This document shows positions 1 through 7,387 of a stretch of DNA of 11,321 nt, piece after piece. This DNA is from Fluviibacter sp964604465 (lineage in GTDB: Bacteria > Pseudomonadota > Gammaproteobacteria > Burkholderiales > Rhodocyclaceae), in assembly GCA_964604465.1 (NCBI GenBank), contig CAZRYZ010000044.1:1-11321 (forward strand). Direction: 5' to 3'. A model generated the notes under the pieces. It worked only from the letters and a program-made list of their open reading frames with translations. It did no database searches and was not told the DNA's origin. The translations under genes and the position numbers were made by a program. Each line of letters starts with the position of its first letter. Position 1 is the stretch's first letter.

Positions 1-629
1 CGCCGTACCTGACGATGGCGCTTGGCGCCGGCTCGGTCACGCCTTGGCAGATGGCACGCGCCTACACCGTCTTTGCCAATGGTGGCTTCCTGGTGAACCC
101 TTACATCGTTCAGGAGATCCGGGATGAGAAGGGCACCGTGCTCGCTCAGGCGCAACCGGTGATTGCCGGTGATACGGCGCCCCGCGTCATTGAGGCACGC
201 AACGCTTTCGTCATGGATAGCATGCTCCGCGATGTGACCATTTACGGTACGGCCGCGCGTGCCTCTGGCACCCTCAAGCGGACCGACCTAGCGGGCAAGA
301 CAGGCACAACCAATGAGCATGTCGATGCCTGGTTCTGCGGCTACCAGCAGACGATTGCCGGCTGCGCCTGGATGGGCTTTGATCAGCCTCGTAATCTTGG
401 CAACGGGGAAACGGGGGGTGCGGCTGCATTGCCGATCTGGATCGGCGCCATGGAAACTGCGCTTCAGGGTGTGCCACAAGGCACCTTGCCGATGCCGGAA
501 GATGTGGTTGCCGTTGAGGTACCCAACACGCGTAAGGGCGGCATGGCCAAGGAATACTTCTTCCGCGGTCAGGTGCCGAGTAGTGTTGATCCGGAACCGG
601 CCGATGACGGGAGCAAGCCAGTCGACTAA
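1..629 (+). CDS. mrcA: Penicillin-binding protein 1A, C-terminal part (partial at window edge)
   Basis: This is the 3' end of a bifunctional class A penicillin-binding protein, the inner-membrane enzyme that polymerises glycan strands and cross-links peptidoglycan in the periplasm. Only the end of the transpeptidase domain and the tail are present; the reading frame is open to the window edge (first complete codon at 3). The fragment begins PYLTMALGAGSVTP followed by MARAYTVFANGG, a stretch typical of PBP1A just before the third catalytic motif. That motif, KTGTTN, is at 297-314 and is the conserved KTG triad of penicillin-binding enzymes. After it come DAWFCGY and a WMGFD segment, as in the family. 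The tail is acidic and ends in PEPADDGSKPVD. The SxxK serine and SxN motifs lie outside the window. It converges on cyaY 23 bp downstream. The symbol mrcA (also ponA) follows the PBP1A assignment; family confidence is high. Confidence 0.95.
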   Translation, partial: PYLTMALGAGSVTPWQMARAYTVFANGGFLVNPYIVQEIRDEKGTVLAQAQPVIAGDTAPRVIEARNAFVMDSMLRDVTIYGTAARASGTLKRTDLAGKTGTTNEHVDAWFCGYQQTIAGCAWMGFDQPRNLGNGETGGAAALPIWIGAMETALQGVPQGTLPMPEDVVAVEVPNTRKGGMAKEYFFRGQVPSSVDPEPADDGSKPVD

Positions 630-652
630 GACCGCTTTAAACCGGGAAACCC

Positions 653-982
653 CTAGGCCAGGTTCAGTTGGACCTGGCCTTGCTGTTTGAAGATCTCGAC
701 CAGTCGGGTTCTGAGCGCCTCCCCGCTGCGGGTATCAACCCAGGTATCTGTGCCCGCATCATATCGAAAATGAAAACCGCCTGACTTGGCCGCCACCCAG
801 AGTTCTTTGGCGATGGCATGTGGGCTCAGGATCACCTTGGTGCCATCGGCACACTCGATCTCCAGAATGCCGCCCTGCATTTCAAAATCAATCTCGGCAC
901 CCTCGGCGGCGGCTTCGACCGCCGCTTCAATTACCGCCAGTTCCGCCTGGCAACGCGTTGCAAATTCTTTGTCATCCATCAT
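653..982 (-). CDS. cyaY: Iron-sulfur cluster assembly protein CyaY (bacterial frataxin)
   Basis: This 109-residue protein has the usual length of bacterial frataxin, a cytosolic iron-binding regulator of Isc iron-sulfur cluster assembly that binds the desulfurase IscS. The core signature is clear: DFEMQGGILEIE (32-43), then KELWVAAKSGGFHF (59-72) and DTWVDTRSGEAL (79-90). The usual N-R-Q turn after the third strand is replaced by LSPHAIAKE. The N-terminal helix is acidic (D3, D4, E6, E14, E19), consistent with the iron-binding ridge of the family. Two ATGs occur back to back, and the second (979) is equally possible; no good Shine-Dalgarno precedes either. The gene diverges from lptM and converges with the PBP1A gene, an arrangement I recall for Betaproteobacteria. 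Its last eight codons and stop form one half of the hairpin at 655-680. Confidence 0.92.
   Translation of the reverse strand: MMDDKEFATRCQAELAVIEAAVEAAAEGAEIDFEMQGGILEIECADGTKVILSPHAIAKELWVAAKSGGFHFRYDAGTDTWVDTRSGEALRTRLVEIFKQQGQVQLNLA
655..680. terminator. Perfect 9-bp inverted repeat between PBP1A and cyaY ends, possible bidirectional terminator
   Basis: The arms AGGCCAGGT (655-663) and ACCTGGCCT (672-680) are perfectly complementary around an 8-nt loop. The element lies 25 bp after the PBP1A stop and covers the stop and last codons of cyaY, so it could serve both converging transcripts. Against a classical intrinsic terminator, neither strand carries a real T-run after the stem: TGCTGTTTG on + and AGGGGTTTCC on -. 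It is more safely called a 3'-end stem-loop. Confidence 0.45.
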
Positions 983-1062
983 GGGCTCTGAATACGGATC
1001 GGAATCCCCGAATTCTAGCCTGAGCCGGCCGGACTGGGCAGCGCGCGTGATAACATCGCCGG
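983..1062. promoter_or_regulatory. Divergent cyaY / lptM intergenic region with weak promoter candidates
   Basis: This 80-bp gap separates two divergent starts and must contain both promoters unless they lie inside the genes. For cyaY, the - strand reads TAGAAT (complement of 1012-1017), a 5-of-6 match to the -10 box about 30 nt before the ATG, but no convincing -35 sits 16-18 bp upstream. For lptM, TAACAT (1051-1056) is close to a -10 but ends only 6 nt before the ATG, which would give a leaderless or nearly leaderless mRNA. No clear operator or Shine-Dalgarno is seen. Confidence 0.3.
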
Positions 1063-1317
1063 ATGAAGCAAGCCGCCTTTCACCGTTCGCTCATTGTGCT
1101 CGCCATGACTGCGCTGCTGACCGCCTGCGGCATCAAAGGCGGTCTTTATCTGCCGCCCAACCAGCTACCGAACGCCAAACCCCCCGCTGGTTCCGAAGAG
1201 GCCAAAGCTCAAGCGGCTGCCAAGCAACAGAGCCAGCAGACCATCCCTGCGGCCGTCCTGCGTAACCCCGCCACCGAATCCCCCGCCGAGATGATCCTCG
1301 ACGGTGCCGCCTATTGA
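1063..1317 (+). CDS. lptM: LPS translocon maturation chaperone LptM (YifL-type small lipoprotein)
   Basis: This is an 84-residue predicted outer-membrane lipoprotein. Residues 1-21 form a type II signal peptide with a basic start (K2, H7, R8), a hydrophobic core and the lipobox LTAC, so Cys22 would be lipidated. The mature N-terminus CGIKGGLYLP (22-31) matches the conserved CG-x-KG-x-LY-x-P signature of the YifL family. In Escherichia coli this family (LptM) helps mature the LptD/LptE lipopolysaccharide translocon. The rest is low-complexity, rich in Ala, Gln and Pro, with no recognised domain, as is usual for these proteins. The lysA start follows 17 bp after the stop, so the two are probably co-transcribed; a lipoprotein of this kind beside lysA or dapF is common in Proteobacteria. 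The start has no visible Shine-Dalgarno but is fixed by the signal peptide. Confidence 0.88.
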   Translation: MKQAAFHRSLIVLAMTALLTACGIKGGLYLPPNQLPNAKPPAGSEEAKAQAAAKQQSQQTIPAAVLRNPATESPAEMILDGAAY

Positions 1318-1334
1318 TCGCTTATTGACTGACC

Positions 1335-2621
1335 ATGTCCTCTCGTCATTTTCCACAAAGCCGCCACCTGAACGACCGCGCCGGTCAACTCTGTTTTGAA
1401 GAGGTTGATCTTGCAGCGGTTGCGGCCTCCCAGGGGACGCCCACCTATGTCTATTCGCGCGCCGCTCTCACCGACGCCTACCAGGCTTTTGCCGAAACCT
1501 TGGCTGCCCATCCGGCCGGCCAGGATGCGCTTGTCTGTTTTGCGGTCAAAGCCAACAGCAATCTCGGTGTGCTGAGCCTCTTTGCGCAATTGGGCTCGGG
1601 CTTCGACATTGTCTCGGGCGGTGAACTGGCGCGCGTACTGGCCGCCGGGGGTGATCCGAAGAAGGTGGTTTTTTCAGGGGTTGGCAAAACCGAAGCGGAG
1701 ATGGAAGCGGCATTAAACGCTGGCATCCTGTGCTTCAACGTCGAATCCGCCAGCGAGCTCGACCGACTGGCTGCGGTAGCCGGTCGCCTCGGTAAACGCG
1801 CGCCAATCAGCCTGCGGGTCAATCCGGATGTGGATGCCAAAACCCACCCCTACATTTCGACTGGCCTCAAAGAAAACAAATTTGGTGTGCCGATTGCCGA
1901 TGCACTGTCACTTTATCGGCATGCAGCGACGCTTCCATCGATTGAAGTCACCGGCATCGATTGTCATATCGGTTCACAGCTGCTTGATCCTGCACCCTTT
2001 GTCGAGGCACTGGAACGCATCCTGCCGCTAATTGATGCACTGAAGACTGAGGGTATTCACCTACACCATATCGATCTGGGCGGTGGCCTGGGTATCTACT
2101 ACAAAGAAGGTCAGGTCGAGCCCGTTGTCGCCGACTATCTACGCCCACTCCTCGACCGCCTGACAGGCCGGGGTCTGCGTGTCTTGCTTGAACCCGGTCG
2201 TCGTCTGGTGGGTAATGCGGGCGTCCTGCTCACCAAGGTCGAATTTCTGAAGCACGGGGAAGACAAACACTTTGCGATTGTCGATGCCGCCATGAATGAT
2301 CTGGCCCGTCCGGCACTTTATGAAGCCTGGCATGACATCGTGCCGGTTGCTCCGCGTCATGATGCGGCGCGCACGTACGATATCGTTGGCCCCGTCTGCG
2401 AAACCGGTGATTTTCTGGGACAGGCTCGCTCCATGGCTTTGCAGCCGGATGATCTTCTGGCCGTGCTCTCAGCCGGCGCCTACGGGATGGTCATGAGCTC
2501 GAACTACAACACGCGTCCACGTGCGGCCGAAGTTCTAATTGATGGCGCAACCATGCACGTGGTGCGCCCACGCGAAACCGTTGAAAGCCTCTTCGCAGGC
2601 GAGAAACCAGTTCAGTTCTAA
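1335..2621 (+). CDS. lysA: Diaminopimelate decarboxylase
   Basis: LysA is the PLP enzyme that decarboxylates meso-diaminopimelate to L-lysine in the cytosol, the final step of the DAP pathway. At 428 residues it is of family length. The alanine-racemase-like barrel carries the PLP lysine in FAVKANSN (Lys72), the barrel histidine in CHIGSQ (His211), the phosphate-binding GGGLGI (249-254) and EPGR (286-289). The C-terminal beta domain has CETGDFLG (355-362), whose Cys355 and Glu356 act at the active site of the partner subunit, and then AYG (382-384) and YNTRPR (391-396). All key residues are present, so it should be active. It is the second gene after lptM, with no Shine-Dalgarno visible in the 17-bp gap. 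Its stop overlaps the stop of the opposing AEC gene by 4 bp, leaving no room for a dedicated terminator. Confidence 0.97.
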   Translation: MSSRHFPQSRHLNDRAGQLCFEEVDLAAVAASQGTPTYVYSRAALTDAYQAFAETLAAHPAGQDALVCFAVKANSNLGVLSLFAQLGSGFDIVSGGELARVLAAGGDPKKVVFSGVGKTEAEMEAALNAGILCFNVESASELDRLAAVAGRLGKRAPISLRVNPDVDAKTHPYISTGLKENKFGVPIADALSLYRHAATLPSIEVTGIDCHIGSQLLDPAPFVEALERILPLIDALKTEGIHLHHIDLGGGLGIYYKEGQVEPVVADYLRPLLDRLTGRGLRVLLEPGRRLVGNAGVLLTKVEFLKHGEDKHFAIVDAAMNDLARPALYEAWHDIVPVAPRHDAARTYDIVGPVCETGDFLGQARSMALQPDDLLAVLSAGAYGMVMSSNYNTRPRAAEVLIDGATMHVVRPRETVESLFAGEKPVQF

Positions 2622-3502
2622 CGCGGTAGAACAATCAGCAGTGCGAGGGGGATGAAGATCAGCCCCGCGATGTTGCCGATCATGACAATCGAAGCCACCT
2701 TCTGTGGCTCCTGGTTATACCGCTCGGCAAACATGTAATTGAGAACCGCGGGCGGTAAGGAACCGAAGAGAATCAGCTGGGCGATAAAGGCCGGCGAGAG
2801 ATCCATCGCCCAGCCAATCAGCGCTGCCGTGCCCATACCCGCTACCGGACGAACCACGGCGGCTACCAGACTGGCGGTACTCTCCGAGAATTTCACGTCG
2901 CAAAGCCGGACACCCAGTGCAAAGAGCATCAGGGGCACCGAGATGTCGCCCAGCATGCGGATCGCAAACATCAGCGGGTGCCACAAGTGAATCTCAAGAA
3001 CGTTGAAAGTCAGACCCAGCACGGCGGCTTGGATCATCGGGATCTTCCAGACATCACTGATCCGGGCTCTGGGGTCTAGGATCCACGGGCCGATGATGAA
3101 GTGGATGGTGTTAGAGACCAGGAATAGCACCACGGCGGCGGCCATGCCTTCCTTGCCGAAGGCCAGCAGCGCCAGAGGGATGCCCAGGTTACCGCTGTTA
3201 TTGATCATGATGGGCAAGCCCACCGTCTTGGGCGCTTCACCCAGAACGCGAGCGGTGAGGTAGCCAATCAGGCCACAGGCCAGAATCGAGACGGCAGCAC
3301 CCAACGCCAGCATGCTGTATTCGTGCACATGAAAATCGCCTCCCGCCATCACGGTAAAGACCATCGCCGGCGTGAAGTAATCCATGTTCAGCCGGTTGGC
3401 GACCACCATCTCGGGTTTGTTCTTACGACCCGCCCAGAAACCGACCATGACGACGGCAATCACCGGGAAGATCACTTCAAGAATGCGAACGAACAAATCC
3501 AT
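2618..3502 (-). CDS. AEC (auxin efflux carrier) family transporter
   Basis: This 294-residue, very hydrophobic protein has about ten predicted membrane segments and resembles the AEC family of secondary transporters. It starts DLFVRILEVIFPVIAVVMVGFWAGR, the usual first helix and basic turn, followed by an NxLNxxYFTPAMVF-like segment. The family's helix-break motif is visible as NNSGNLGIPLALLAFG (about 105-120). Bacterial members export or exchange small carboxylates such as malate or malonate, or other metabolites. The substrate cannot be told from this sequence. It is the last gene of the - strand run and starts 3 bp after the eamA stop. TAAGGTG lies about 9 nt before the ATG as a ribosome-binding site inside the end of eamA, so translation is probably coupled. 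Its TAG stop overlaps the lysA stop. Family call good, function open. Confidence 0.85.
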   Translation of the reverse strand: MDLFVRILEVIFPVIAVVMVGFWAGRKNKPEMVVANRLNMDYFTPAMVFTVMAGGDFHVHEYSMLALGAAVSILACGLIGYLTARVLGEAPKTVGLPIMINNSGNLGIPLALLAFGKEGMAAAVVLFLVSNTIHFIIGPWILDPRARISDVWKIPMIQAAVLGLTFNVLEIHLWHPLMFAIRMLGDISVPLMLFALGVRLCDVKFSESTASLVAAVVRPVAGMGTAALIGWAMDLSPAFIAQLILFGSLPPAVLNYMFAERYNQEPQKVASIVMIGNIAGLIFIPLALLIVLPR

Positions 3503-3505
3503 GAA

Positions 3506-4450
3506 TCACGACACCTTAGAGAGCGATGAGCGGTGTTGTTCCCGCCGTTTTTCCCGCTTTTTTTCCATAAGCCAGCTGATGAACGACAGCAGAACAAGGC
3601 CGCCGCCGATGAGAAGAATACCAATAATTTCGTAACGACTGAATGCTTCATTCAAAATTATTCTTGAACTAGCGATAGCGATCACCGGGGTACCCAACAC
3701 CAGCAGGCTCGCTTCCCAAGCGGGTACCCGATCCAGAACAGTCGTCCAGAGCCACCAGCAGAAGGCCGTGCTGATACAGACCAGCACAAGGATGATTAGC
3801 ACAAACTGTGGCGCCCAGTTCACGGGCGGCTCATCAACTGCGCCAACAATCAGGGCAACGGGGATGCTGCCAATCAGATTGGTCCAGGCGGTCAGAGCCA
3901 GGAGATTGACCCGGCTGCAGCTGCGCAAGCGTTTAATAAGTACCGTTCCGGCTGCCCAGCAGATGGCCGCGCCAATGCCACAGGCATTACTAATCCATCC
4001 GGCATCTAGCTGCCAGGGTTCAATAATAAGGAGCAGGCCGCACAACATGGCCGCCACCGCCAACCACTGCGCCCCACGCACGCGCTCCCCCAAGATGGGC
4101 CAGGCTAGCAGCAGTGTCCAGATCGGCATCGTATAAACCAGCACAGCCGTTTTGCCTGCTGCACCAAACTTAAGGCTGAAGGTCTGCAATAGCATGAACC
4201 CCGAAACCTGGCAAAGGCTGATCAATAGCACCGAGCGCGGGGCTGGCAGGCGCATGGGTTGACCCAAGAGCTTTAACGCCAGGAAGAGCGCCATCGCACC
4301 TCCGAACACGCGAATCAATGTCAGCGTCAGTGGCGGTGCGAAGTCCAACGCCTGTTTGGCAATGACCCAGGTGTAGCCCCACAGCAGCGACAGCAGCACA
4401 ATCCCCAGCGCAGCCCACAGTCGGGGATTCGAATCGATGCCTGAACGCAT
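3506..4450 (-). CDS. EamA/DMT-family transporter (10-TM metabolite exporter type)
   Basis: The protein has 314 residues and about ten hydrophobic segments arranged as two EamA repeats. The first repeat contains LLWGYTWVIAKQAL (about 22-35) and later MPIWTLLLAWPILGERV, the usual end-of-repeat PxxxxLLA..LGER element. The second has the equivalent LGTPVIAIASSRIILNEAFS. The tail is strongly basic and cytosolic (KKREKRREQHR). Family members such as RhtA and YdcZ-like proteins mostly export amino acids or other metabolites; the substrate is unknown here. An in-frame ATG at 4630 would add 60 residues, but these overlap the rlmI coding region and are not membrane-like. The ATG at 4450 is preferred: it sits 5 bp after the rlmI stop, with GAGGTGG and GAGAG upstream as possible ribosome-binding sequences, and directly precedes the first membrane helix. 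Confidence 0.88.
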   Translation of the reverse strand: MRSGIDSNPRLWAALGIVLLSLLWGYTWVIAKQALDFAPPLTLTLIRVFGGAMALFLALKLLGQPMRLPAPRSVLLISLCQVSGFMLLQTFSLKFGAAGKTAVLVYTMPIWTLLLAWPILGERVRGAQWLAVAAMLCGLLLIIEPWQLDAGWISNACGIGAAICWAAGTVLIKRLRSCSRVNLLALTAWTNLIGSIPVALIVGAVDEPPVNWAPQFVLIILVLVCISTAFCWWLWTTVLDRVPAWEASLLVLGTPVIAIASSRIILNEAFSRYEIIGILLIGGGLVLLSFISWLMEKKREKRREQHRSSLSKVS

Positions 4451-4455
4451 GACTC

Positions 4456-5676
4456 TCAAGCCACCTCGACCAGCAGACCCTTCAGATATTCGCCCTCGGG
4501 CGCTGCCAGGCCAACCGGGTGATCGCTCGATGCCATGAGGCGGCGCAGGATGCGGGCATCGCGCCCGGCATCGGCTGCGGCACCCGCCACAATCTTCTGG
4601 AACAATTCCAGACCGATGCCCCCCGAACACGAATAGGTCATCATCAGGCCACCTGGCGCCAGCAGCTTGAAGCCGAAGAGGTTGATATCTTTATAGGCCC
4701 GTGCCGCCTGATCGGCATGCGCGGCGGAAGGCGCGAACTTGGGCGGATCCAGAACGATCAGATCAAATTGGGCACCCGCCTTGTGATACTCACGCAAGGC
4801 CTGAAACACATCGGCATCCCGCCATTCGGCGCTTGATGCATCTAGCTGCGGATTCATGGCCAGATTGCTTCTGGCTTGTTCCAGCGCCGGACCCGACGAG
4901 TCGATCGAAACAATAGACGCTGCGCCGCCCGCCAACGCCTGCAAGGAAAAGCCTCCGGTGTAGCAGAAGCAATTGAGGACGCGGCGCCCCTTGGCCAGCG
5001 CCCGCAACAACAGACGGTTATCACGCTGATCAAGATAGAAGCCGGTCTTATGGCCACCCACCACATCCACGCCAAAGCGCACCCCGTGTTCGTCAATCTG
5101 CGGCATGGCTTGCGGTGGGAGCTCCATCAGCCCTTTGCCGGTCAGCCAGCCACTCACCGGTTCAAGCCCTTCGAGTTTGCGCACATCCGAATCGGAGCGC
5201 TCATAGATATACTTGCAGCCCGAGGCCTGGACCAGACCCGCCACAATGGCCTCGCGCCAGGCATCGGCACCGGCACTGGTCAGCTGCAATACCACCAGGT
5301 CGCCATAACGGTCGGCAATGACACCGGGCAAGCCATCCGCCTCGCCGTGAATCAGTCGCTCTCCGCCCGGCTCGGATTGCTCCCCGCGCAACGGCGCCCA
5401 GCCCTCGCGGCGTGCGACGGCCTGCGCAATCCGCCGCTTGAAGAAGGCATGATCAATCGTTTCCTCGGGATTGAACGTCCACATCCGGGCCCGGATTTTT
5501 GAGGCCGGGCTCCAGGCTGCCCGACCCATCGCGGTGCCATGCTCATCTTCGACAATGACCGTATCACCGGAGCGAGCACGCCCTTTGAGACTCGCGACGG
5601 AACCGGCAAAAATCCAGGGGTGGCGGCGGCGGACAGAACCGGATTTGCCGGCATGCAAGGTCAGTGTGGCAGTCAT
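4456..5676 (-). CDS. rlmI: Class I SAM-dependent rRNA methyltransferase, RlmI type (23S rRNA m5C1962)
   Basis: This 406-residue protein matches RlmI in length and layout. E. coli RlmI methylates C5 of cytosine 1962 in 23S rRNA. An N-terminal PUA-like domain (about 1-70) has HAGKSGSVRRRHPWIFAGSV. A middle EEHEA-like domain includes GEADGLPGVIADRYGD (111-126) and the TGFYLDQRDNR segment (211-221). The Rossmann methyltransferase domain has the SAM-binding motif LNCFCYTGGFSLQAL (234-248), the acidic SIDSS strand, LDPPKFAPS (309-317) and the catalytic YSCSGG with Cys350. The C-terminus SSDHPVG..EGEYLKGLLVEV is typical. The ATG overlaps the xerC stop in an ATGA quartet, implying coupling. The Shine-Dalgarno is poor (AGGA, 12 nt away). 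A paralogous m5C methyltransferase is the main alternative; rlmI is preferred because of the PUA plus Cys layout. Confidence 0.87.
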   Translation of the reverse strand: MTATLTLHAGKSGSVRRRHPWIFAGSVASLKGRARSGDTVIVEDEHGTAMGRAAWSPASKIRARMWTFNPEETIDHAFFKRRIAQAVARREGWAPLRGEQSEPGGERLIHGEADGLPGVIADRYGDLVVLQLTSAGADAWREAIVAGLVQASGCKYIYERSDSDVRKLEGLEPVSGWLTGKGLMELPPQAMPQIDEHGVRFGVDVVGGHKTGFYLDQRDNRLLLRALAKGRRVLNCFCYTGGFSLQALAGGAASIVSIDSSGPALEQARSNLAMNPQLDASSAEWRDADVFQALREYHKAGAQFDLIVLDPPKFAPSAAHADQAARAYKDINLFGFKLLAPGGLMMTYSCSGGIGLELFQKIVAGAAADAGRDARILRRLMASSDHPVGLAAPEGEYLKGLLVEVA

Positions 5677-6704
5677 GTGTCTTTGTGATCCTGAAGGTCA
5701 GGGTTAAATTGTTCGCGTGCGTCGCGATTCACGGCATCCTTCTGACGATGTGCTCGCGGATGCGCCTGGTCATAGACCTGGGCCAGATGCTGAAAATCAA
5801 GATGGGTATAAACCTGCGTCGAGGCAATGCTGGCGTGGCCGAGCATTTCCTGCACGGCCCGCAGATCGCCCGAGCCTTGCAACATATGCGTAGCAAAGGA
5901 ATGGCGCAACTGGTGCGGGTGTATGCGCTGGGGGAGCCCCTGGGTCTGGCCATGTTTCTGCAAGCGCAGCTGGATCATCCGTGGGGTGATGCGCTTGCCC
6001 TGTTGCCCCACAAACAATGCCACCTCTTCTGGCTTGGCCAATTGTTCCCGAACCGCCAACCATGCTTCGATGGCCTGCAGCGCCGCCTTGCCTACCGGCA
6101 CGATCCGTGTCTTGTTGCGCTTGCCTAGGACCCGTACCTCACCCTGACGAACGTCGGGCAGGCAATCTAGGTTCAACCCGACCAGTTCTGAGAGTCGGAT
6201 ACCCGAGGAGTAGAAAAGTTCATAGATGGCCTGATCGCGCCGTTGCATACACCGCTCACGAGCGGACGGTTCCGGAAGCTCATTGCCTGGCGCCTCACTA
6301 TCGACCGCCACCGGCTTCAACAACCGGAATGCCTCATCCACCGATAAGGCATCCGGCAGGCGTTTCGGGTGTTTGGGGGCATGTAGGCCTTCGGCCACGT
6401 TGGCATCCAGAACACCGCGTCGCGCCAGCCAGCGCAACAGACCGCGCCATGCCGACAAGGTTCGGGCAATCGAACGGCCCGATAAACCACCGGCATGCAG
6501 ACGCCCCACGAATCGCCTTAGATCAAGCGCGGTCAGTTCGGCAGGTGCGGCGCCATCGGCCAGGGTTTGCAATCGACGCAGATCGCGCTCGTAATTGCTG
6601 AGGGTATGCGGCGACACCCGACGCTGATCACGTAGCTCAGCTAACCAGTCTTCGGCCCCGGGCCAGAGCGGCTCGCGCTCTTTGGGCAACCCGGTGTCGT
6701 TCAT
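5673..6704 (-). CDS. xerC: Tyrosine recombinase XerC
   Basis: XerC is one of the two tyrosine recombinases that resolve chromosome dimers at dif with XerD and FtsK. The N-terminal SAM-like core-binding domain (about 15-110) has HTLSNYERDLRRL. The catalytic domain carries the full set: Arg170 in SSGIRLSEL, Lys195 in LGKRNKTRIVP, His264 and Arg267 in HPHQLRHSFATHML, His290 in MLGHASIASTQ, and the nucleophile Tyr299 in VYTHLD. At 343 residues it is longer than the roughly 300 of E. coli XerC. The excess is an acidic/proline loop at about 132-150 (VAVDSEAPGNELPEPSARE) before the first catalytic motif and a charged tail after about residue 320. The gene follows DUF484 by 20 bp and overlaps rlmI. 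The order dapF-DUF484-xerC is the conserved context of xerC rather than xerD, which supports the name. No dif site was recognised. Confidence 0.93.
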   Translation of the reverse strand: MNDTGLPKEREPLWPGAEDWLAELRDQRRVSPHTLSNYERDLRRLQTLADGAAPAELTALDLRRFVGRLHAGGLSGRSIARTLSAWRGLLRWLARRGVLDANVAEGLHAPKHPKRLPDALSVDEAFRLLKPVAVDSEAPGNELPEPSARERCMQRRDQAIYELFYSSGIRLSELVGLNLDCLPDVRQGEVRVLGKRNKTRIVPVGKAALQAIEAWLAVREQLAKPEEVALFVGQQGKRITPRMIQLRLQKHGQTQGLPQRIHPHQLRHSFATHMLQGSGDLRAVQEMLGHASIASTQVYTHLDFQHLAQVYDQAHPRAHRQKDAVNRDAREQFNPDLQDHKDT

Positions 6705-6724
6705 GAATGATCGGTCTTCGGAAG

Positions 6725-7387
6725 TCAGGCTCTCAACACGCGCGCCAGCGCTGCGGCGATGACATCACCCAGGCGCTCAATATAGAGCGTACCCATGCCC
6801 GCCACAAAACGGTCGGCCTCATCCGATGCCATGGCCAGCAAGCCCAGAGTCTGTCCTTCGAACCGGAGCGGCACCAATGCCATGGAGGCCATCTCATCAC
6901 CGTTACCGCCAAACCAGGCGGTCACCTCACCTGTCCGGGTGCTGCCCGTAAAGGGGTGGTTCATACCGGAGATTTCCTTGATCAGCTCCGCGCTGACCGG
7001 CGTACAGGCTTCATGCCCCAGATTGGCAGCGCCTTCGCCCCACAACCGGACGCGGGCCTGCGGCACCGCAAAGTCTTCGGCGAGCGACTTAAGAATGATC
7101 CCTACCATCTGGTCAAGTCGGTTGGCTCCGACCAGCGCCACGGTCAGCTGGTGCATGCGCGCGCCCAGCGCATCGTTTTGCTCCCCTACCCCGAGGAGTT
7201 CGCCCAGGCGATGTTCCAGCAAGCGATTCTTTTCGCGCAGATTAATCATCTGGCGCTCGGCCAGCGAAATGGTCCGACCGCTGTAAGGGTGCGCAATCTC
7301 CACCTGATGGAAAAACTCTGCCTGCTCCTCGAAAATCTCGGGGTGAGATTTCAGGTATTCCATGACCTCGTCGCGCGTGATGCTCAT
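6725..7387 (-). CDS. DUF484 family protein (GAF-like, YigA type)
   Basis: This 220-residue soluble protein belongs to the DUF484 family, almost always encoded between dapF and xerC in Beta- and Gammaproteobacteria. The N-terminus VMEYLKSHPEIFEEQAEF is the diagnostic family start. A charged helical stretch follows (SLAERQMINLREKNRLLEHR), likely a coiled coil. From about residue 70 to the end the pattern fits a GAF-like fold, with LGLLAMASDEADRFVAGMGT and YIERLGDVIAAALARVL near the C-terminus. The molecular role is not established; the context suggests only a link to cell-wall or chromosome functions, and no enzyme motif is seen. Its ATG overlaps the dapF stop in an ATGA quartet. GGAG inside the end of dapF, 10 nt upstream, is a good ribosome-binding site, so translation is probably coupled to dapF. 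Confidence 0.9.
   Translation of the reverse strand: MSITRDEVMEYLKSHPEIFEEQAEFFHQVEIAHPYSGRTISLAERQMINLREKNRLLEHRLGELLGVGEQNDALGARMHQLTVALVGANRLDQMVGIILKSLAEDFAVPQARVRLWGEGAANLGHEACTPVSAELIKEISGMNHPFTGSTRTGEVTAWFGGNGDEMASMALVPLRFEGQTLGLLAMASDEADRFVAGMGTLYIERLGDVIAAALARVLRA

Noticed and set aside
1318..1334. A lysine riboswitch before lysA
   Set aside because: Only 17 bp separate lptM and lysA, far too short for the L-box aptamer, and no aptamer-like structure was noticed upstream of lptM.
4451..4630. N-terminal extension of the EamA transporter starting at 4630
   Set aside because: The added 60 residues are Gly/Arg/Cys-rich, overlap the rlmI coding sequence and precede a well-placed ATG at 4450 next to the first membrane helix.
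4876..5502. A 208-codon open frame on the + strand
   Set aside because: Entirely antisense to rlmI, which has full family motifs; no domain or ribosome-binding site supports it.
6017..6601. A 194-codon open frame on the + strand
   Set aside because: Antisense to xerC; low-complexity Arg/Pro-rich translation typical of a shadow frame.
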